Counted from the first letter of the stretch, positions 7,736-15,931 are shown. The stretch is DNA of 35,115 nt from Candidatus Peregrinibacteria bacterium (GCA_016220165.1 JACRIE010000071.1:1-35115), one strand, 5' to 3'. Notes: a model not told the origin generated them from the letters alone. Numbers and translations: made by a program.

Positions 7736-8872
7736 ATGTACAAAAGAATTATTCAGCCGCCCCTCCATAAAAGTTTCTTTTTATTCGGTCCCAGGGGCAC
7801 TGGTAAAACAACATGGCTTAAAACTAATTTTCCAAAAGCCATTTATCTGGACTTGCTCGAGGCAGGGCTTTTTAATGATTTACTGGCCAGACCCGAGCGC
7901 CTGGAGAACTTTATAGCCCCCGATTTTAAGGATTGGGTGATTCTGGACGAGGTTCAGCGTATCCCGGCCCTTTTAAATGAAATCCATCGTCTTATTGAAA
8001 GCCGAAAAATCAAATTCATCCTTACGGGTTCGAGCGCCCGTAAGTTAAAAAAACAGGAGATGAATCTCCTCGCGGGGCGCGCGCTGACGTATCATTTGTA
8101 TCCGCTGACTATCGCTGAGCTCGGGAATGATTTCGATCTTCAGAAGTCTCTGAAATACGGGAATTTACCGGCGGTATCCAGCGAGCTTGATCCAAAAAAA
8201 TATCTGGAATCTTATGTGATGACCTACCTTGAGCAGGAAATTCAGCAGGAAGGACTCACCCGAAATTTAGGCGCTTTTACCCGTTTTTTGGAAACAGCCA
8301 GTTTTTCGCAAGGATCTTTATTGAATATCTCCGAGATAGCCCGCGAATGCGCTGTGCATCGGAAGGCCGTTGAAAATTATTTTTCCATCCTCGATGATTT
8401 GATGATCGCTTATCCGTTGCCTGTTTTTTCCAAAAAGGCGAAACGCCGCCTGATGCGTCATGTTAAATTTTATTTTTTTGACACGGGCGTTTATAGGACG
8501 CTTCGGCCAAAAGGTCCCCTGGATGCCGTCGAAGAGGCTGAAGGGATCGCCTTGGAAACGTTGCTGTTTCAGGAAATGAAGGCCCTCAATGATTATTTTG
8601 ATTTAGGGTATCAATTGTTTTATTGGCGAACCGCGAATGGTCTAGAGGTGGATTTTGTTTTATACGGAGCCAAGGGCATCAAAGCGATCGAAATCAAAAG
8701 AACCTCCCACGTCACTTCCGGCCAGCTTAGGGGACTTAAGGCTTTTCTTAAAGATTATCCCGACGCAAAAGCCTTCATGCTTTACGGAGGCAGCCAAAAA
8801 ATATGGGAAAACGGCGTTCAGATTATCCCCGTTGTTGGATTTTTGAAAAATATGGTTGCTTATTTAAAGTAA
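7736..8872 (+). CDS. AAA+ ATPase with DUF4143 C-terminal domain
   Basis: 378 residues, full family length. Walker A is GPRGTGKTT (18-26), Walker B VILDEVQRIP (68-77), and a sensor region is FILTGSSARKL. A winged-helix-like segment (about 190-235, ISEIARECAVHRKAVENYFSIL) precedes the DUF4143 domain. That domain ends with the nuclease-fold-like pattern GLEVDFVLYG...KAIEIKRT typical of the family. Such ATPases are widespread in genomes rich in mobile genes; their role is unknown. The gene sits between the SIMPL gene and a diverged copy of that gene's end, with its own promoter, which suggests arrival as a unit. Confidence 0.9.
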   Translation: MYKRIIQPPLHKSFFLFGPRGTGKTTWLKTNFPKAIYLDLLEAGLFNDLLARPERLENFIAPDFKDWVILDEVQRIPALLNEIHRLIESRKIKFILTGSSARKLKKQEMNLLAGRALTYHLYPLTIAELGNDFDLQKSLKYGNLPAVSSELDPKKYLESYVMTYLEQEIQQEGLTRNLGAFTRFLETASFSQGSLLNISEIARECAVHRKAVENYFSILDDLMIAYPLPVFSKKAKRRLMRHVKFYFFDTGVYRTLRPKGPLDAVEEAEGIALETLLFQEMKALNDYFDLGYQLFYWRTANGLEVDFVLYGAKGIKAIEIKRTSHVTSGQLRGLKAFLKDYPDAKAFMLYGGSQKIWENGVQIIPVVGFLKNMVAYLK

Positions 8873-8874
8873 GG

Positions 8875-8905
8875 AATGTCAGCGTGACGTACGAGATTGA
8901 GCGAG
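8875..8905 (+). repeat. diverged second copy of the SIMPL gene end
   Basis: These 31 bases match 7595-7625 at 27 positions. Three of the four differences are silent third-position changes in the reading frame NVSVTYEIE; the fourth turns the stop TGA into CGA. The copy begins two bases after the stop of the AAA+/DUF4143 gene. The silent pattern points to descent from a second SIMPL coding sequence that evolved under selection, rather than a recent copy error. Confidence 0.7.
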
Positions 8906-9217
8906 TGCTCGCTCCTTTCTTATCCCGCTCAGCACCAGTCGGAGGTGATGGAATCGGACGCGGTCGCTGCAACGGTCTTTGAGCTCCCTGAGTTTTTCGA
9001 ACTTTCCCAGGGTGCGGAGCGCTGTTTTGATCTTTTCGACGATGTCTTGGGGCAGGAGGCGCGAGACGTCGGAAAGGGCGTCGCCGTCGCGGTGAATGCC
9101 GCCCACCGTCGGCATCAGGGCGAGCGTGTCCTGCGGCGTCAGGATGCTTCTAATCACTTCCTCTTGCCCTAGGCGGAATGTGTCGTAGCCGAAATGGGTT
9201 TTGAGCGAACGGCTCAA
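8879..9217 (-). pseudogene. recQ: recQ remnant with large internal deletion
   Basis: The 112-residue frame starts like the N-terminus of a RecQ helicase: LKTHFGYDTFRLGQEEVIRSIL, then DTLALMPTVGG, where the family has MPTGGGKS (Walker A). It then jumps directly to a segment resembling the C-terminal HTH-like region of long RecQ proteins (RLLPQDIVEKIKTALRTLG...RFHHLRLVLSGIRKE). Several hundred residues, including the ATP-binding Lys and all later helicase motifs, are missing, so the product cannot be a helicase. The last few codons run into the antisense of the SIMPL-like repeat. The start is a TTG. Confidence 0.72.
8899..8921 (+). terminator. short GC hairpin followed by a T-rich tract
   Basis: GAGCGA and TCGCTC pair over a GTGC loop and are followed by CTTTCTT. 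It lies 27 bases past the stop of the AAA+/DUF4143 gene and could end its transcript. Confidence 0.4.
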
Positions 9218-9277
9218 TTCGTTGTTTTCTGCTGGATTTATAAGTATACAAAATTAATATTAATTCATCGATAATTT

Positions 9278-9694
9278 TTATTCGAGACAAAATCCGATTC
9301 GGCGTTCCTCGACAGGCGGCGGCGCTGAGAGTTTTTCGATGGCCTGCCAAACACGTCTGAATTCCCGATCTGTTTTATTGGAATGTTTGAGGACAAACGA
9401 TTTGAGCTCTTTCACGTCTTTGGACAACCCTTCTTGAGAAGCGAGCAATTGGCGCATGCGGATGAAGGCGCGAATCACTTCGATGCTCATTTTTTGGGCG
9501 CGAGGGCTACGCAATACAAATGCAGCCGCATAAGCGCCATGTTCGGTGAAAACACGCGGGGATTTGCGACGACCGCCCCATAAACTTGATGTTCCAATTT
9601 GGAACATCAAGTTTGAGGTCGCAAATTGCGACCTCAAACTTCCCCATTCTTCATTGGTTAATTGGAAAGCAAAATCATCGGGAAATCTATCCAT
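9278..9694 (-). pseudogene. ORF6N-domain protein, 5' truncated
   Basis: 138 residues, with DRFPDDFAFQLTNEEW, then SLRSQFATS, GGRRKSPRVFTEHGAYAAAFVLRS, a coiled region and a C-terminal RRIGFCLE, all typical of ORF6N (phage-type DNA-binding) proteins. The family has some 40 more residues upstream. The upstream bases still read FFDKAVQRN in frame and, past an in-frame TAA, ELSRVSM, resembling the family's ELYGVST...NKAVQRN. The gene is thus 5'-decayed and abuts the malic enzyme gene. It may still make a shortened product. Its middle is made of two overlapping palindromes (see that entry). Confidence 0.7.
9582..9641. repeat. twin overlapping 33-bp perfect palindromes inside the ORF6N gene
   Basis: Palindrome 1 is 9582-9614 (arms start AAACTTGATG, centre T at 9598). 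Palindrome 2 is 9609-9641 (arms start AAGTTTGAGG, centre at 9625). Each has perfect 16-base arms around one central base, and they share AAGTTT. Together they span exactly 60 bases, or 20 codons. The segment encodes the hydrophilic SLRSQFATSNLMFQ region just before GGRR. Confidence 0.9.
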
Positions 9695-9772
9695 ATTACG
9701 CTGAACCGCTTTATCAAAAAATTATGGGGGCATGGAAACACGGCTCAGCTCCCATGGGGCGTACAGGCACCT

Positions 9773-10951
9773 CTATTTTTTCATCTTTTTCACCGCTGTC
9801 GCCACGGCCTGCGCCACGCCGCGATCGAGGGGGAAGGGCAGAATCGCTTCCGCGGTGAGGGATGGGAGGTAGCTTGCGACGGCTTCGGCCGCAGCAATTT
9901 TGATTTCCGCGGTGATTCTGCGGATGCCCGCGTCCAGCACGCCGCGGAAGAGGCCGGGGAACACGAGCACGTTATTGATCTGGTTCGGGAAGTCCGAACG
10001 TCCCGTGGCCACGATGGCAGCGCTGGCTGATTTCGCCAAATCTGGCATAATTTCGGGTTCCGGATTGGCCATGGCGAAAATAATCGGGTCTTTGTTCATG
10101 GTTCGGATCATGTCGGGCGTGACGAGCCTGGGCTGGGAAACGCCGATGAAGACATCCGCGCCTTTCACGATCTCCGCGAGGCCGCCCGTGCGGCACTCCG
10201 GGTGATCGACACCGATGTGGCAGGCGATGTTGGTGACTTCGGCCAGTTGCTCCTTGGTGGCGTTGAGCGCTTCACGGCCTTTATAAATAACGCCGCGGCT
10301 GTCGCAGAGGTAAATGGAAGTGGCGGGAAGGCCATAGCAGATGAGGAGTTTGGTCACGGCCACGCCCGCGGCGCCGACGCCGTTCACCACGAGGCGGATT
10401 TTTTTGAGGTCTTTCCCCACGACTTTCAGCGCGTTTTTGAGCGCGGCGAGGACTACGATGGCGGTGCCGTGCTGGTCGTCGTGGAAGACGGGGATGTCGA
10501 GCGTTTCGATGAGGCGCTCCTCGATCTCGAAACAGCGCGGCGCTGAGATGTCCTCTAAATTAATCCCGCCGAAGGTCGGGGCGATCGCCTGCACGATTTT
10601 AATGATTTCTTCGGTGTTTTGTGTGTTCAGACAGATGGGGAACGCGTCCACGCCGCCGAACTCTTTAAAAAGAATGGCCTTTCCTTCCATCACGGGCAGG
10701 CCGGCCGCGGCGCCGATGTTTCCCAGGCCAAGGACGGCCGATCCATCCGTAACCACGGCCACGAGGTTGCCCTTGCTCGTGTATTTATAAATGTCCGCGG
10801 GATTTTTGTGAATGGCGCGGCAGGGTTCGGCCACGCCCGGGGTGTACGCCAAACTCAGGTCGTCGCGCGTTTTGACGGGTACCTTGGAAATCACTTCGAT
10901 TTTGCCGTGATGCGCGGCATGAAGTTTGAGGGATTCTTCGTAGTAATTCAT
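9773..10951 (-). CDS. malate dehydrogenase (oxaloacetate-decarboxylating), malic enzyme
   Basis: 392 residues, the short bacterial form without a phosphotransacetylase-like extension. It converts malate to pyruvate and CO2 with reduction of NAD(P). Visible are the N-terminal SLAYTPGVAEPC motif, VVTDGSAVLGLGNIG, the metal-site stretch INLEDISAPRCFEIE with HDDQHGTA, the nucleotide fold VVNGVGAAGVAVTKLL, and FAMANPEPEIMPD. It supplies pyruvate in a largely fermentative metabolism (inference). Cofactor choice cannot be decided by eye. No Shine-Dalgarno; the start abuts the ATTACAAG repeat hairpin. Confidence 0.95.
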   Translation of the reverse strand: MNYYEESLKLHAAHHGKIEVISKVPVKTRDDLSLAYTPGVAEPCRAIHKNPADIYKYTSKGNLVAVVTDGSAVLGLGNIGAAAGLPVMEGKAILFKEFGGVDAFPICLNTQNTEEIIKIVQAIAPTFGGINLEDISAPRCFEIEERLIETLDIPVFHDDQHGTAIVVLAALKNALKVVGKDLKKIRLVVNGVGAAGVAVTKLLICYGLPATSIYLCDSRGVIYKGREALNATKEQLAEVTNIACHIGVDHPECRTGGLAEIVKGADVFIGVSQPRLVTPDMIRTMNKDPIIFAMANPEPEIMPDLAKSASAAIVATGRSDFPNQINNVLVFPGLFRGVLDAGIRRITAEIKIAAAEAVASYLPSLTAEAILPFPLDRGVAQAVATAVKKMKK

Positions 10952-10954
10952 TTT

Positions 10955-11041
10955 ATTACAAGATTATTTATTCAAGATTACAAGATTCGGATAAGGAATC
11001 CAATTTTAATTTTGTAATCTTGTAATAATGAATCTTGTAAT
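10955..11041. repeat. intergenic hairpin built from ATTACAAG-type tandem units
   Basis: The left arm (10955-10988) repeats ATTACAAG/ATTATTT/ATTCAAG units of 7-8 bases. The right arm (11010-11041) repeats the complement AATCTTGT/AATAATG. The centre, GGAT...ATCC, pairs as well, so the whole gap folds into one long stem. It fills the space between the L,D-transpeptidase gene and the malic enzyme gene (both minus strand) and is followed by T's on the plus strand. Confidence 0.75.
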
Positions 11042-11043
11042 TT

Positions 11044-11595
11044 TTAATTCAAAAACTCGAATCCGTTTGCATCCTTGGTGGTGATGACGCGGAGGTAGTT
11101 GTCGTTGAGTTCAAAGGTACGATGGATGAGGTTCAGGAAATTGTCTTTGACGATGATGCAGCCCATGCTCTGATACCGGTTGCCTTTTTCAAACATTTCC
11201 TGAACGTACTTGTGGCTATGGATGCCGTAAGCGGTCGATTCACCTTCGTAAAAAAGGCGTAAAAACGTTCCCGCAGGGCCGAAGGTGACTCGGTCGCCTT
11301 TCGTTTCCGCGCTTTCCACTTCCCACGTCCTTTCCGGCGTGGCGGCAAAATAGCTTCGACCAATGTACCAAACATACCGTTGTTGTCCGGTGATGACCTG
11401 GAATTTGTAATAAGAGCTGTTGTCGGCATGCACCAGATAACCGGCATTCTCCGTGGTATCGACCACAAAGTAGTCGCCCGATTCCGGTTCCCAGGCCGAA
11501 GCGCCTATTTTTTTGAGCTGGTCGGCCTGTACTGAACCCAATAGTATGGTCATTCCAATAATGGCCACAAAAAAAGCGATGAACACCTTACGCAT
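11044..11595 (-). CDS. L,D-transpeptidase (YkuD) family exported protein
   Basis: 183 residues with a signal peptide (1-24, cleavage near VQA-DQ). The catalytic pattern is His126-x-His128 (AYGIHSHKY) followed by SMGCII with Cys146, matching the YkuD HxxH...S-x-G-C signature. Such enzymes make or edit L,D cross-links in peptidoglycan, acting outside the membrane. The protein is short and has no LysM or PG-binding domain. The usual Arg after the Cys is replaced (GCIIV), so activity is likely but not certain. Confidence 0.82.
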   Translation of the reverse strand: MRKVFIAFFVAIIGMTILLGSVQADQLKKIGASAWEPESGDYFVVDTTENAGYLVHADNSSYYKFQVITGQQRYVWYIGRSYFAATPERTWEVESAETKGDRVTFGPAGTFLRLFYEGESTAYGIHSHKYVQEMFEKGNRYQSMGCIIVKDNFLNLIHRTFELNDNYLRVITTKDANGFEFLN

Positions 11596-12187
11596 AGGGG
11601 TAGTGTATTAAGAAAGGTGTTGAATCTATCATAAATTAGAACCTTTGTCAATGGTTCTAAACAACTTTTTAGTTGGAATGGCGATTAAGTGAGTTCTCCG
11701 CTGGAGCGCTTTAAAGGGCTCCAGAAAATTTGGACTGAAGCGATTTCGATGATTTATGGCTAGCGCTTGGGTAAAAGATTAAATTCTGTTTCTGTTTTTT
11801 TTCTTTTTCCACCCCTCTTCGGCATTGCCCAAAGCCGGGTGGAGTCCCGCCTAGGGCGGGACCAAAATCCAATCGCTCGGTCTACAAGGTGCTTATCCTC
11901 AAGAAGCGGCAGACCACCCGTCAGAACGGGCGGTTCCCTGCCTTACAATCGTTCAGCCATTGCTTATTTCAGCGCCGTACTCTCGCTAAGTGATTTTGAT
12001 CAAATTTAATTTTTTCTGAATTTCCGGCCAAAACTAATAGAGCGAGAGTTCAGCGTTGGAATGAACGACTCGTCGAAGAAGGGAAAGCCCCTTCGGGGCG
12101 ATTTTATTTTGGCCTAGACTTTCGCGGATGTTATCACCTTTTGGCGATGAAAATGGGGTAACAGAAACAAACAAAAAAAGAAGAGAC
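11596..12187. other. 592-base gene-free stretch with several stable hairpins; unidentified RNA possible
   Basis: No convincing coding frame. A GC-rich block (11800-11950) holds consecutive stems: CCACCC (11809) with GGGTGG (11837), GTCCCGCC (11844) with GGCGGGAC (11855), and CCCGT (11917) with ACGGG (11926). Further on, ACTCTCGCT (11979-11987) pairs perfectly with AGCGAGAGT (12041-12049), and a terminator follows at 12087. No plus-strand gene lies upstream for 2.7 kb, so a plus-strand RNA of 300-400 bases would explain the terminator. I searched by eye for conserved elements of RNase P RNA, tmRNA, 6S and SRP RNA and found none I trust. Confidence 0.35.
12084..12110 (+). terminator. rho-independent terminator (GCCCC-TTC-GGGGC + T-tract)
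   Basis: AAAGCCCC TTC GGGGC followed by GATTTTATTTT on the plus strand. On the minus strand the same stem is followed by TTTCCCTTCTT, so it could also serve gatA, whose stop lies 78 bases away, but less well. Orientation therefore favours a plus-strand transcript from the gene-free stretch. Confidence 0.65.
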
Positions 12188-13630
12188 TTAATTCAGTTTC
12201 GGTCTCTTTTTGTGCCATTCGGTGGCTTGCTCAAAGGCATAACCTACGTGGAGCACTTTTTCTTCGCCGAATTGCGGTCCGATGATCTGCATGCCGATGG
12301 GAAGCCCGTTTTTACTGAATCCCGCAGGAACGGACATAGCACACACGCCCGCCAGATTGATACTGGTGGTCAGCGTGTCAGCTGAATACATGGCGATTGG
12401 GTCATCCATCTTTTCTCCGATTCCGAAGGCCGGAAAAGGGGAGGTGGGCGTAATGAGCGCGTCGCAGGTTTGAAAGGCCTTCTCATATTCCTGCTTCATG
12501 AGCGCGCGTACTTTGGCCGCTTTGAGGTAATAAGCGTCATAATAGCCCGCGGAAAGAGCGTAAGTGCCCAACATAATGGCACGTTTAACCTCTTCTCCGA
12601 AGCCTTCGGCACGGGATTTGGCGTAAAGGTCCTCTAGCTCCTCAATGGGTTTATCCGTCGCGTGGCCGAACCGGATGCCGTCGTAGCGGGCCAAATTAGT
12701 GCTGGCTTCGGATTTGGCAATGAAATAGTACGTCGGGATCGAGTATTTCACGAGCGGCATAGATAGTTTTTCTACTTTTGCCCCTAATTTTTTAAGCACT
12801 TCAATGCCATCGCGAACCGCTTTCTCCGTTTCAGGCTCCACGCCTTTTTTAAAGAACTCTTCAGGGATTCCCACGGTTTTGCCTTTGAGGCTCTTTCGCA
12901 GACATTTTGCGTAGTCCGGAACGGGAACCGCCGGTGTTGTGGAATCTTCCTCCGATTGCCCTGCGATCACACTGAGGACAATGGCCGCGTCTTCCACGGT
13001 TTTTGTCAGCGGGCCGATGGTGTCCAATGACGAGGCATACGGGATAACGCCCCAGCGCGACACGCGGCCATAAGTGACTTTCAGGCCTACGCAAGAGCAT
13101 AAACTGGCAGGTTGGCGAATACTGCCGCCGGTGTCCGTGCCAATCGAGAAGATCGTTTCATCCGCAATGACGCTGGCCGCGGGTCCTCCGGAAGATCCGC
13201 CTGGAACGTACTCCCGATTCCACGGATTCCGGACAGGGCCGAAGGCGGAGTTTTCGTTGCTGGATCCCATGGTGAACTCATCCGTGCCGGTTTTTCCAAG
13301 AAGGACGCAGTCGGCTTTCTTGAGCCGCTGCCACACGACGGCGTCGTAGGGCGGCACAAAGTTTTCGAGGATTTTTGAGCAGGCGGTCGTCCGTATTCCC
13401 TGGGTGCAGACGACGTCTTTGAGATTCATGGGAATGCCGGCCAGCGGCGCTCCGAAGTCTCCTTTTTTGTCCAATTCGCGCGCTTTCTCAAGCGCGAAAT
13501 CTTTAGTAATCGTGAGGTACGCGTTGAGCTTGGGCTCCAGCGTTTCGATACGCTTGAGATAGGCCTGCACGAGTTCGGTGACACTCAGCTCTTTACTGCG
13601 GAGTTTTTCGAGGGCTTCCTGAATGGTCAT
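12188..13630 (-). CDS. gatA: Asp-tRNA(Asn)/Glu-tRNA(Gln) amidotransferase subunit A
   Basis: 480 residues, full length. The subunit hydrolyses glutamine and passes ammonia to GatB, which amidates mischarged Glu-tRNA(Gln) or Asp-tRNA(Asn). The amidase signature is intact: Lys in GIPMNLKDV, the GGSSGGPAASV loop, and GTDTGGSIRQPASLC with the nucleophile Ser. It is followed by TYGRVSRWGVIPYASSLD. It lies downstream of gatC on the minus strand, separated only by a repeat hairpin. gatB is not in the window. Confidence 0.97.
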   Translation of the reverse strand: MTIQEALEKLRSKELSVTELVQAYLKRIETLEPKLNAYLTITKDFALEKARELDKKGDFGAPLAGIPMNLKDVVCTQGIRTTACSKILENFVPPYDAVVWQRLKKADCVLLGKTGTDEFTMGSSNENSAFGPVRNPWNREYVPGGSSGGPAASVIADETIFSIGTDTGGSIRQPASLCSCVGLKVTYGRVSRWGVIPYASSLDTIGPLTKTVEDAAIVLSVIAGQSEEDSTTPAVPVPDYAKCLRKSLKGKTVGIPEEFFKKGVEPETEKAVRDGIEVLKKLGAKVEKLSMPLVKYSIPTYYFIAKSEASTNLARYDGIRFGHATDKPIEELEDLYAKSRAEGFGEEVKRAIMLGTYALSAGYYDAYYLKAAKVRALMKQEYEKAFQTCDALITPTSPFPAFGIGEKMDDPIAMYSADTLTTSINLAGVCAMSVPAGFSKNGLPIGMQIIGPQFGEEKVLHVGYAFEQATEWHKKRPKLN

Positions 13631-13634
13631 AATT

Positions 13635-13695
13635 TTAGCTTTTAGCTGTTAGCCTTTAACCAGAATTTGGCTAAAAGCTAAAAGCTAATAGCTAA
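13635..13695. repeat. heptad-repeat hairpin (TAGCTTT units) between gatC and gatA
   Basis: Left arm 13635-13654 reads TAGCTTT, TAGCTGT, TAGCC. Right arm 13669-13695 reads GCTAAAA, GCTAAAA, GCTAATA, GCTAA. The arms are near-perfect complements with a strict 7-base period. The hairpin fills the gatC-gatA gap and ends five bases before the gatA ATG. Confidence 0.85.
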
Positions 13696-13700
13696 TCGCT

Positions 13701-13985
13701 TCAGAAAATATTTTTCACCTTAATCATTCCGTCTTTTTTGGGCTGAGGAGAGCACTCCAAAAGCGCCTCACTTTTGGTCGATTCCCGCGGTTCGTCACCG
13801 GCTTGGATATTGGTGAGCCCTGTGATTTGGGCGATCGGTTCCACGCCTTCGGTGTTTACCTCTTTGAGCATTTCCGCGTGCTCCAAAATGGCGGACAGCT
13901 GTTTGGTGAATTTTTCAATTTCCGTTTCGTTTAAGTCGAGTCGCGCGAGTTTCGCGATGTGCCGCACTTGGTCTTTGGTTAGCAT
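13701..13985 (-). CDS. gatC: Asp-tRNA(Asn)/Glu-tRNA(Gln) amidotransferase subunit C
   Basis: 94 residues, the usual size. The family pattern is clear: MLTKDQVRHIAKLARLDLNETEIEKF, then LSAILEHAEMLKEVNTEGVEPIAQ and a C-terminal KVKNIF. GatC is a belt-like stabiliser of the GatA-GatB interface. It precedes gatA on the same strand; a hairpin between them may tune the gatC:gatA ratio. No Shine-Dalgarno. Confidence 0.95.
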   Translation of the reverse strand: MLTKDQVRHIAKLARLDLNETEIEKFTKQLSAILEHAEMLKEVNTEGVEPIAQITGLTNIQAGDEPRESTKSEALLECSPQPKKDGMIKVKNIF

Positions 13986-13989
13986 AATT

Positions 13990-14057
13990 TTAGCTTGTAG
14001 GCTGTAGGTTATAGCTTGTAGAATTATAGAGTCTACAACCTACAACCTACAAGCTAA
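13990..14057. repeat. heptad-repeat hairpin (TAGCTTG/TAGGCTG units) between gatC and a membrane-protein gene
   Basis: Left arm 13990-14021 reads TAGCTTG, TAGGCTG, TAGGTTA, TAGCTTG, TAG. Right arm 14033-14057 reads CTACAAC, CTACAAC, CTACAAG, CTAA. It lies in a divergent gap, so it cannot be a terminator for either neighbour. It ends ten bases before the plus-strand ATG at 14068. Confidence 0.85.
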
Positions 14058-14067
14058 TTCCTAAGCC

Positions 14068-14376
14068 ATGCTAAAAATTCGCGACCTATGCGACGTGAGC
14101 GCCCTTCTATTTTTTATTTTAGGTTTTTATTACATTGGTTTAATCCTCATGTTCCGCAATGATTTTTACGCGAGCCAGACGCTTTTTTTAATGAGGATGA
14201 GCGATATTCCTTTCGCATTTGCGGCGCTGCTTTATGGCGGCAGTCATTTTTTTTTCCAGCTGAAAAAATACGACGAAGAAATAAGTTCTCCCTGGGAAGT
14301 CGTTATTATAGCGACCGGCCTTCTTTTATTCGGAGTCGTAGTTTTTGTTAATTTCGCGTTCCCGGGGATCGCCTGA
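14068..14376 (+). CDS. small membrane protein, three predicted helices
   Basis: 102 residues with hydrophobic stretches at about 10-31 (VSALLFFILGFYYIGLILMF), 47-66 (IPFAFAALLYGGSHFFF) and 77-100 (VVIIATGLLLFGVVVFVNF). A Lys/Glu-rich loop (QLKKYDEEISSPWE) separates the last two. I do not recognise a family. Its stop abuts the stop of convergent guaB with no gap, and it is divergent from gatC. Confidence 0.7.
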   Translation: MLKIRDLCDVSALLFFILGFYYIGLILMFRNDFYASQTLFLMRMSDIPFAFAALLYGGSHFFFQLKKYDEEISSPWEVVIIATGLLLFGVVVFVNFAFPGIA

Positions 14377-15861
14377 TCATTCGTCTGTCTCCATGGTGCG
14401 ATAATTCGGCGCGTCTTTGACGATTTCGACATCGTGCGGATGACTTTCACGCAGTGAGGCCAGGCTGATCCGAACAAATTTGGCCTTTTTTTGGAATGTG
14501 GGGATATCTTTGCTGCCCAGATACCCCATGCTTGAACGCAATCCTCCGACGAGTTGATAGATCTCGCTGGCCACTTCACCTTTATAGACGGTCTGTCCCT
14601 CAATACCTTCTGGGACAAATTTGGTCACCTCCAGGACATCATATTGTCCATAGCGTTCTTTGCCGCCTTGGTTCATGGCGCCTATTGAGCCCATGCCACG
14701 GTATGCTTTAAACGTTTTTCCTTCATGATAAATCAGTTCTCCGGGACTTTCTTTCGTTCCGGCAAATAAGGATCCGATCATCACCGTTTCCGCGCCGGCG
14801 GCAATGGCTTTGGCCACATCTCCTGAGTATTTAATGCCGCCGTCGGCAATGATAGGCACGTTATGACGTTTCGCTTCCCGCGCGACTTCCAAAACCGCGG
14901 AGAGCTGAGGAACTCCTACCCCGGCAACGATGCGCGTGATGCAGATGGAACCGGGACCGATCCCTACTTTGACTGCGTCCGCTCCGGCCCGAATCAGATC
15001 GCGCGCGGCTTCCGCCGTAGCGATATTCCCGCCAACGACCTCAATTTTCGGATAGCGCTTCTTTATATATTTGATGGTATCGATCACTCCCTGGCTATGA
15101 CCATGGGCCGTATCCACAACCAAAACATCCGCTTCCGCCTGGATCAGTTTTTCCACCCGCTCTTCCATATTTTTGGCCGGCCCGACCGCGGCCGCTACCT
15201 GTAGACGTTTTTCAGCATCTTTGCAGCTGTCCGGATACAGTTTATTTTTTTCAATATCACGTCGCGTCACGAGCGCCCGTAAGTGAAAATCCTTTTTATT
15301 ATTCACGATGAGGAGCTTGCTGTGTTTGCTTTCCTCCAGAATATCGTTGGCTTGGCTCAATGTGATGCCTTCTTCGGCTACCAGAAGCTGTTTGGCGTGC
15401 GTCATGCGGTCCTTTACTTTGTTACGACGATGTTTGTGGAAAAAATAGTCGTTGGCGGTGATGAGTCCGACAAGTCTGCCGCGAGGCTTTCCTGTATCGG
15501 TGACAGGGACCGCTTTGTATCCATATTTTTCGCGAATCGCGTAAATAGCTTCAATGGTGTCATCGGGCTTAGCGCATATGGGGTCTTTGATGAAGCCATT
15601 TTCAAATCGTTTAACCATGCGAACTTCTTCGGCCTGCGCGTCCGGCGTCAGGTTTTTGTGGATCACGCCGATCCCTCCATAAAGAGCCATTTTGATGGCC
15701 AGTTCGTGTTCGGTCACGGTGTCCATGGCCGCGCTTACCAGCGGGATGCTGAGCGAAATTTTGCGAGTAAAACGTGTTTTTGTACTCACGTTTTTCGGCA
15801 AAATGTCTGAGTACCGGGGTACGAGCAATACATCGTCGTAAGTGAGGTTGAGTTCCTTCAT
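14377..15861 (-). CDS. guaB: inosine-5'-monophosphate dehydrogenase
   Basis: 494 residues. It oxidises IMP to XMP with NAD+, the first committed step to GMP. The N-terminal catalytic start is [17 protein letters not shown]; two CBS domains span about 95-200; then [17 protein letters not shown], and the active-site loop GPGSICITR with the catalytic Cys near 307. The Thr used in water activation is kept in CITR. The mobile flap has the Arg-Tyr pair in GGKERYGQ. All key residues are present. Confidence 0.97.
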   Translation of the reverse strand: MKELNLTYDDVLLVPRYSDILPKNVSTKTRFTRKISLSIPLVSAAMDTVTEHELAIKMALYGGIGVIHKNLTPDAQAEEVRMVKRFENGFIKDPICAKPDDTIEAIYAIREKYGYKAVPVTDTGKPRGRLVGLITANDYFFHKHRRNKVKDRMTHAKQLLVAEEGITLSQANDILEESKHSKLLIVNNKKDFHLRALVTRRDIEKNKLYPDSCKDAEKRLQVAAAVGPAKNMEERVEKLIQAEADVLVVDTAHGHSQGVIDTIKYIKKRYPKIEVVGGNIATAEAARDLIRAGADAVKVGIGPGSICITRIVAGVGVPQLSAVLEVAREAKRHNVPIIADGGIKYSGDVAKAIAAGAETVMIGSLFAGTKESPGELIYHEGKTFKAYRGMGSIGAMNQGGKERYGQYDVLEVTKFVPEGIEGQTVYKGEVASEIYQLVGGLRSSMGYLGSKDIPTFQKKAKFVRISLASLRESHPHDVEIVKDAPNYRTMETDE

Positions 15862-15931
15862 ACTACGAAAAAATTAATGATGATTTTCAAGAAATATACC
15901 GGAAGGGAATGGAAAAGTCAAAAAAAAATGG

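Noticed and set aside
11596-12187. RNase P RNA, tmRNA, 6S RNA or SRP RNA
   Set aside because: A stretch on the minus strand (CTCCACCCGG near 11840) resembles part of RNase P RNA, but the other conserved blocks are missing; no tag frame for tmRNA and no SRP tetraloop motif.
14900-14990. Changed active site in guaB (SICITR instead of SICTTR)
   Set aside because: The catalytic Cys and the key Thr are both kept; Ile between them occurs in other functional IMP dehydrogenases.
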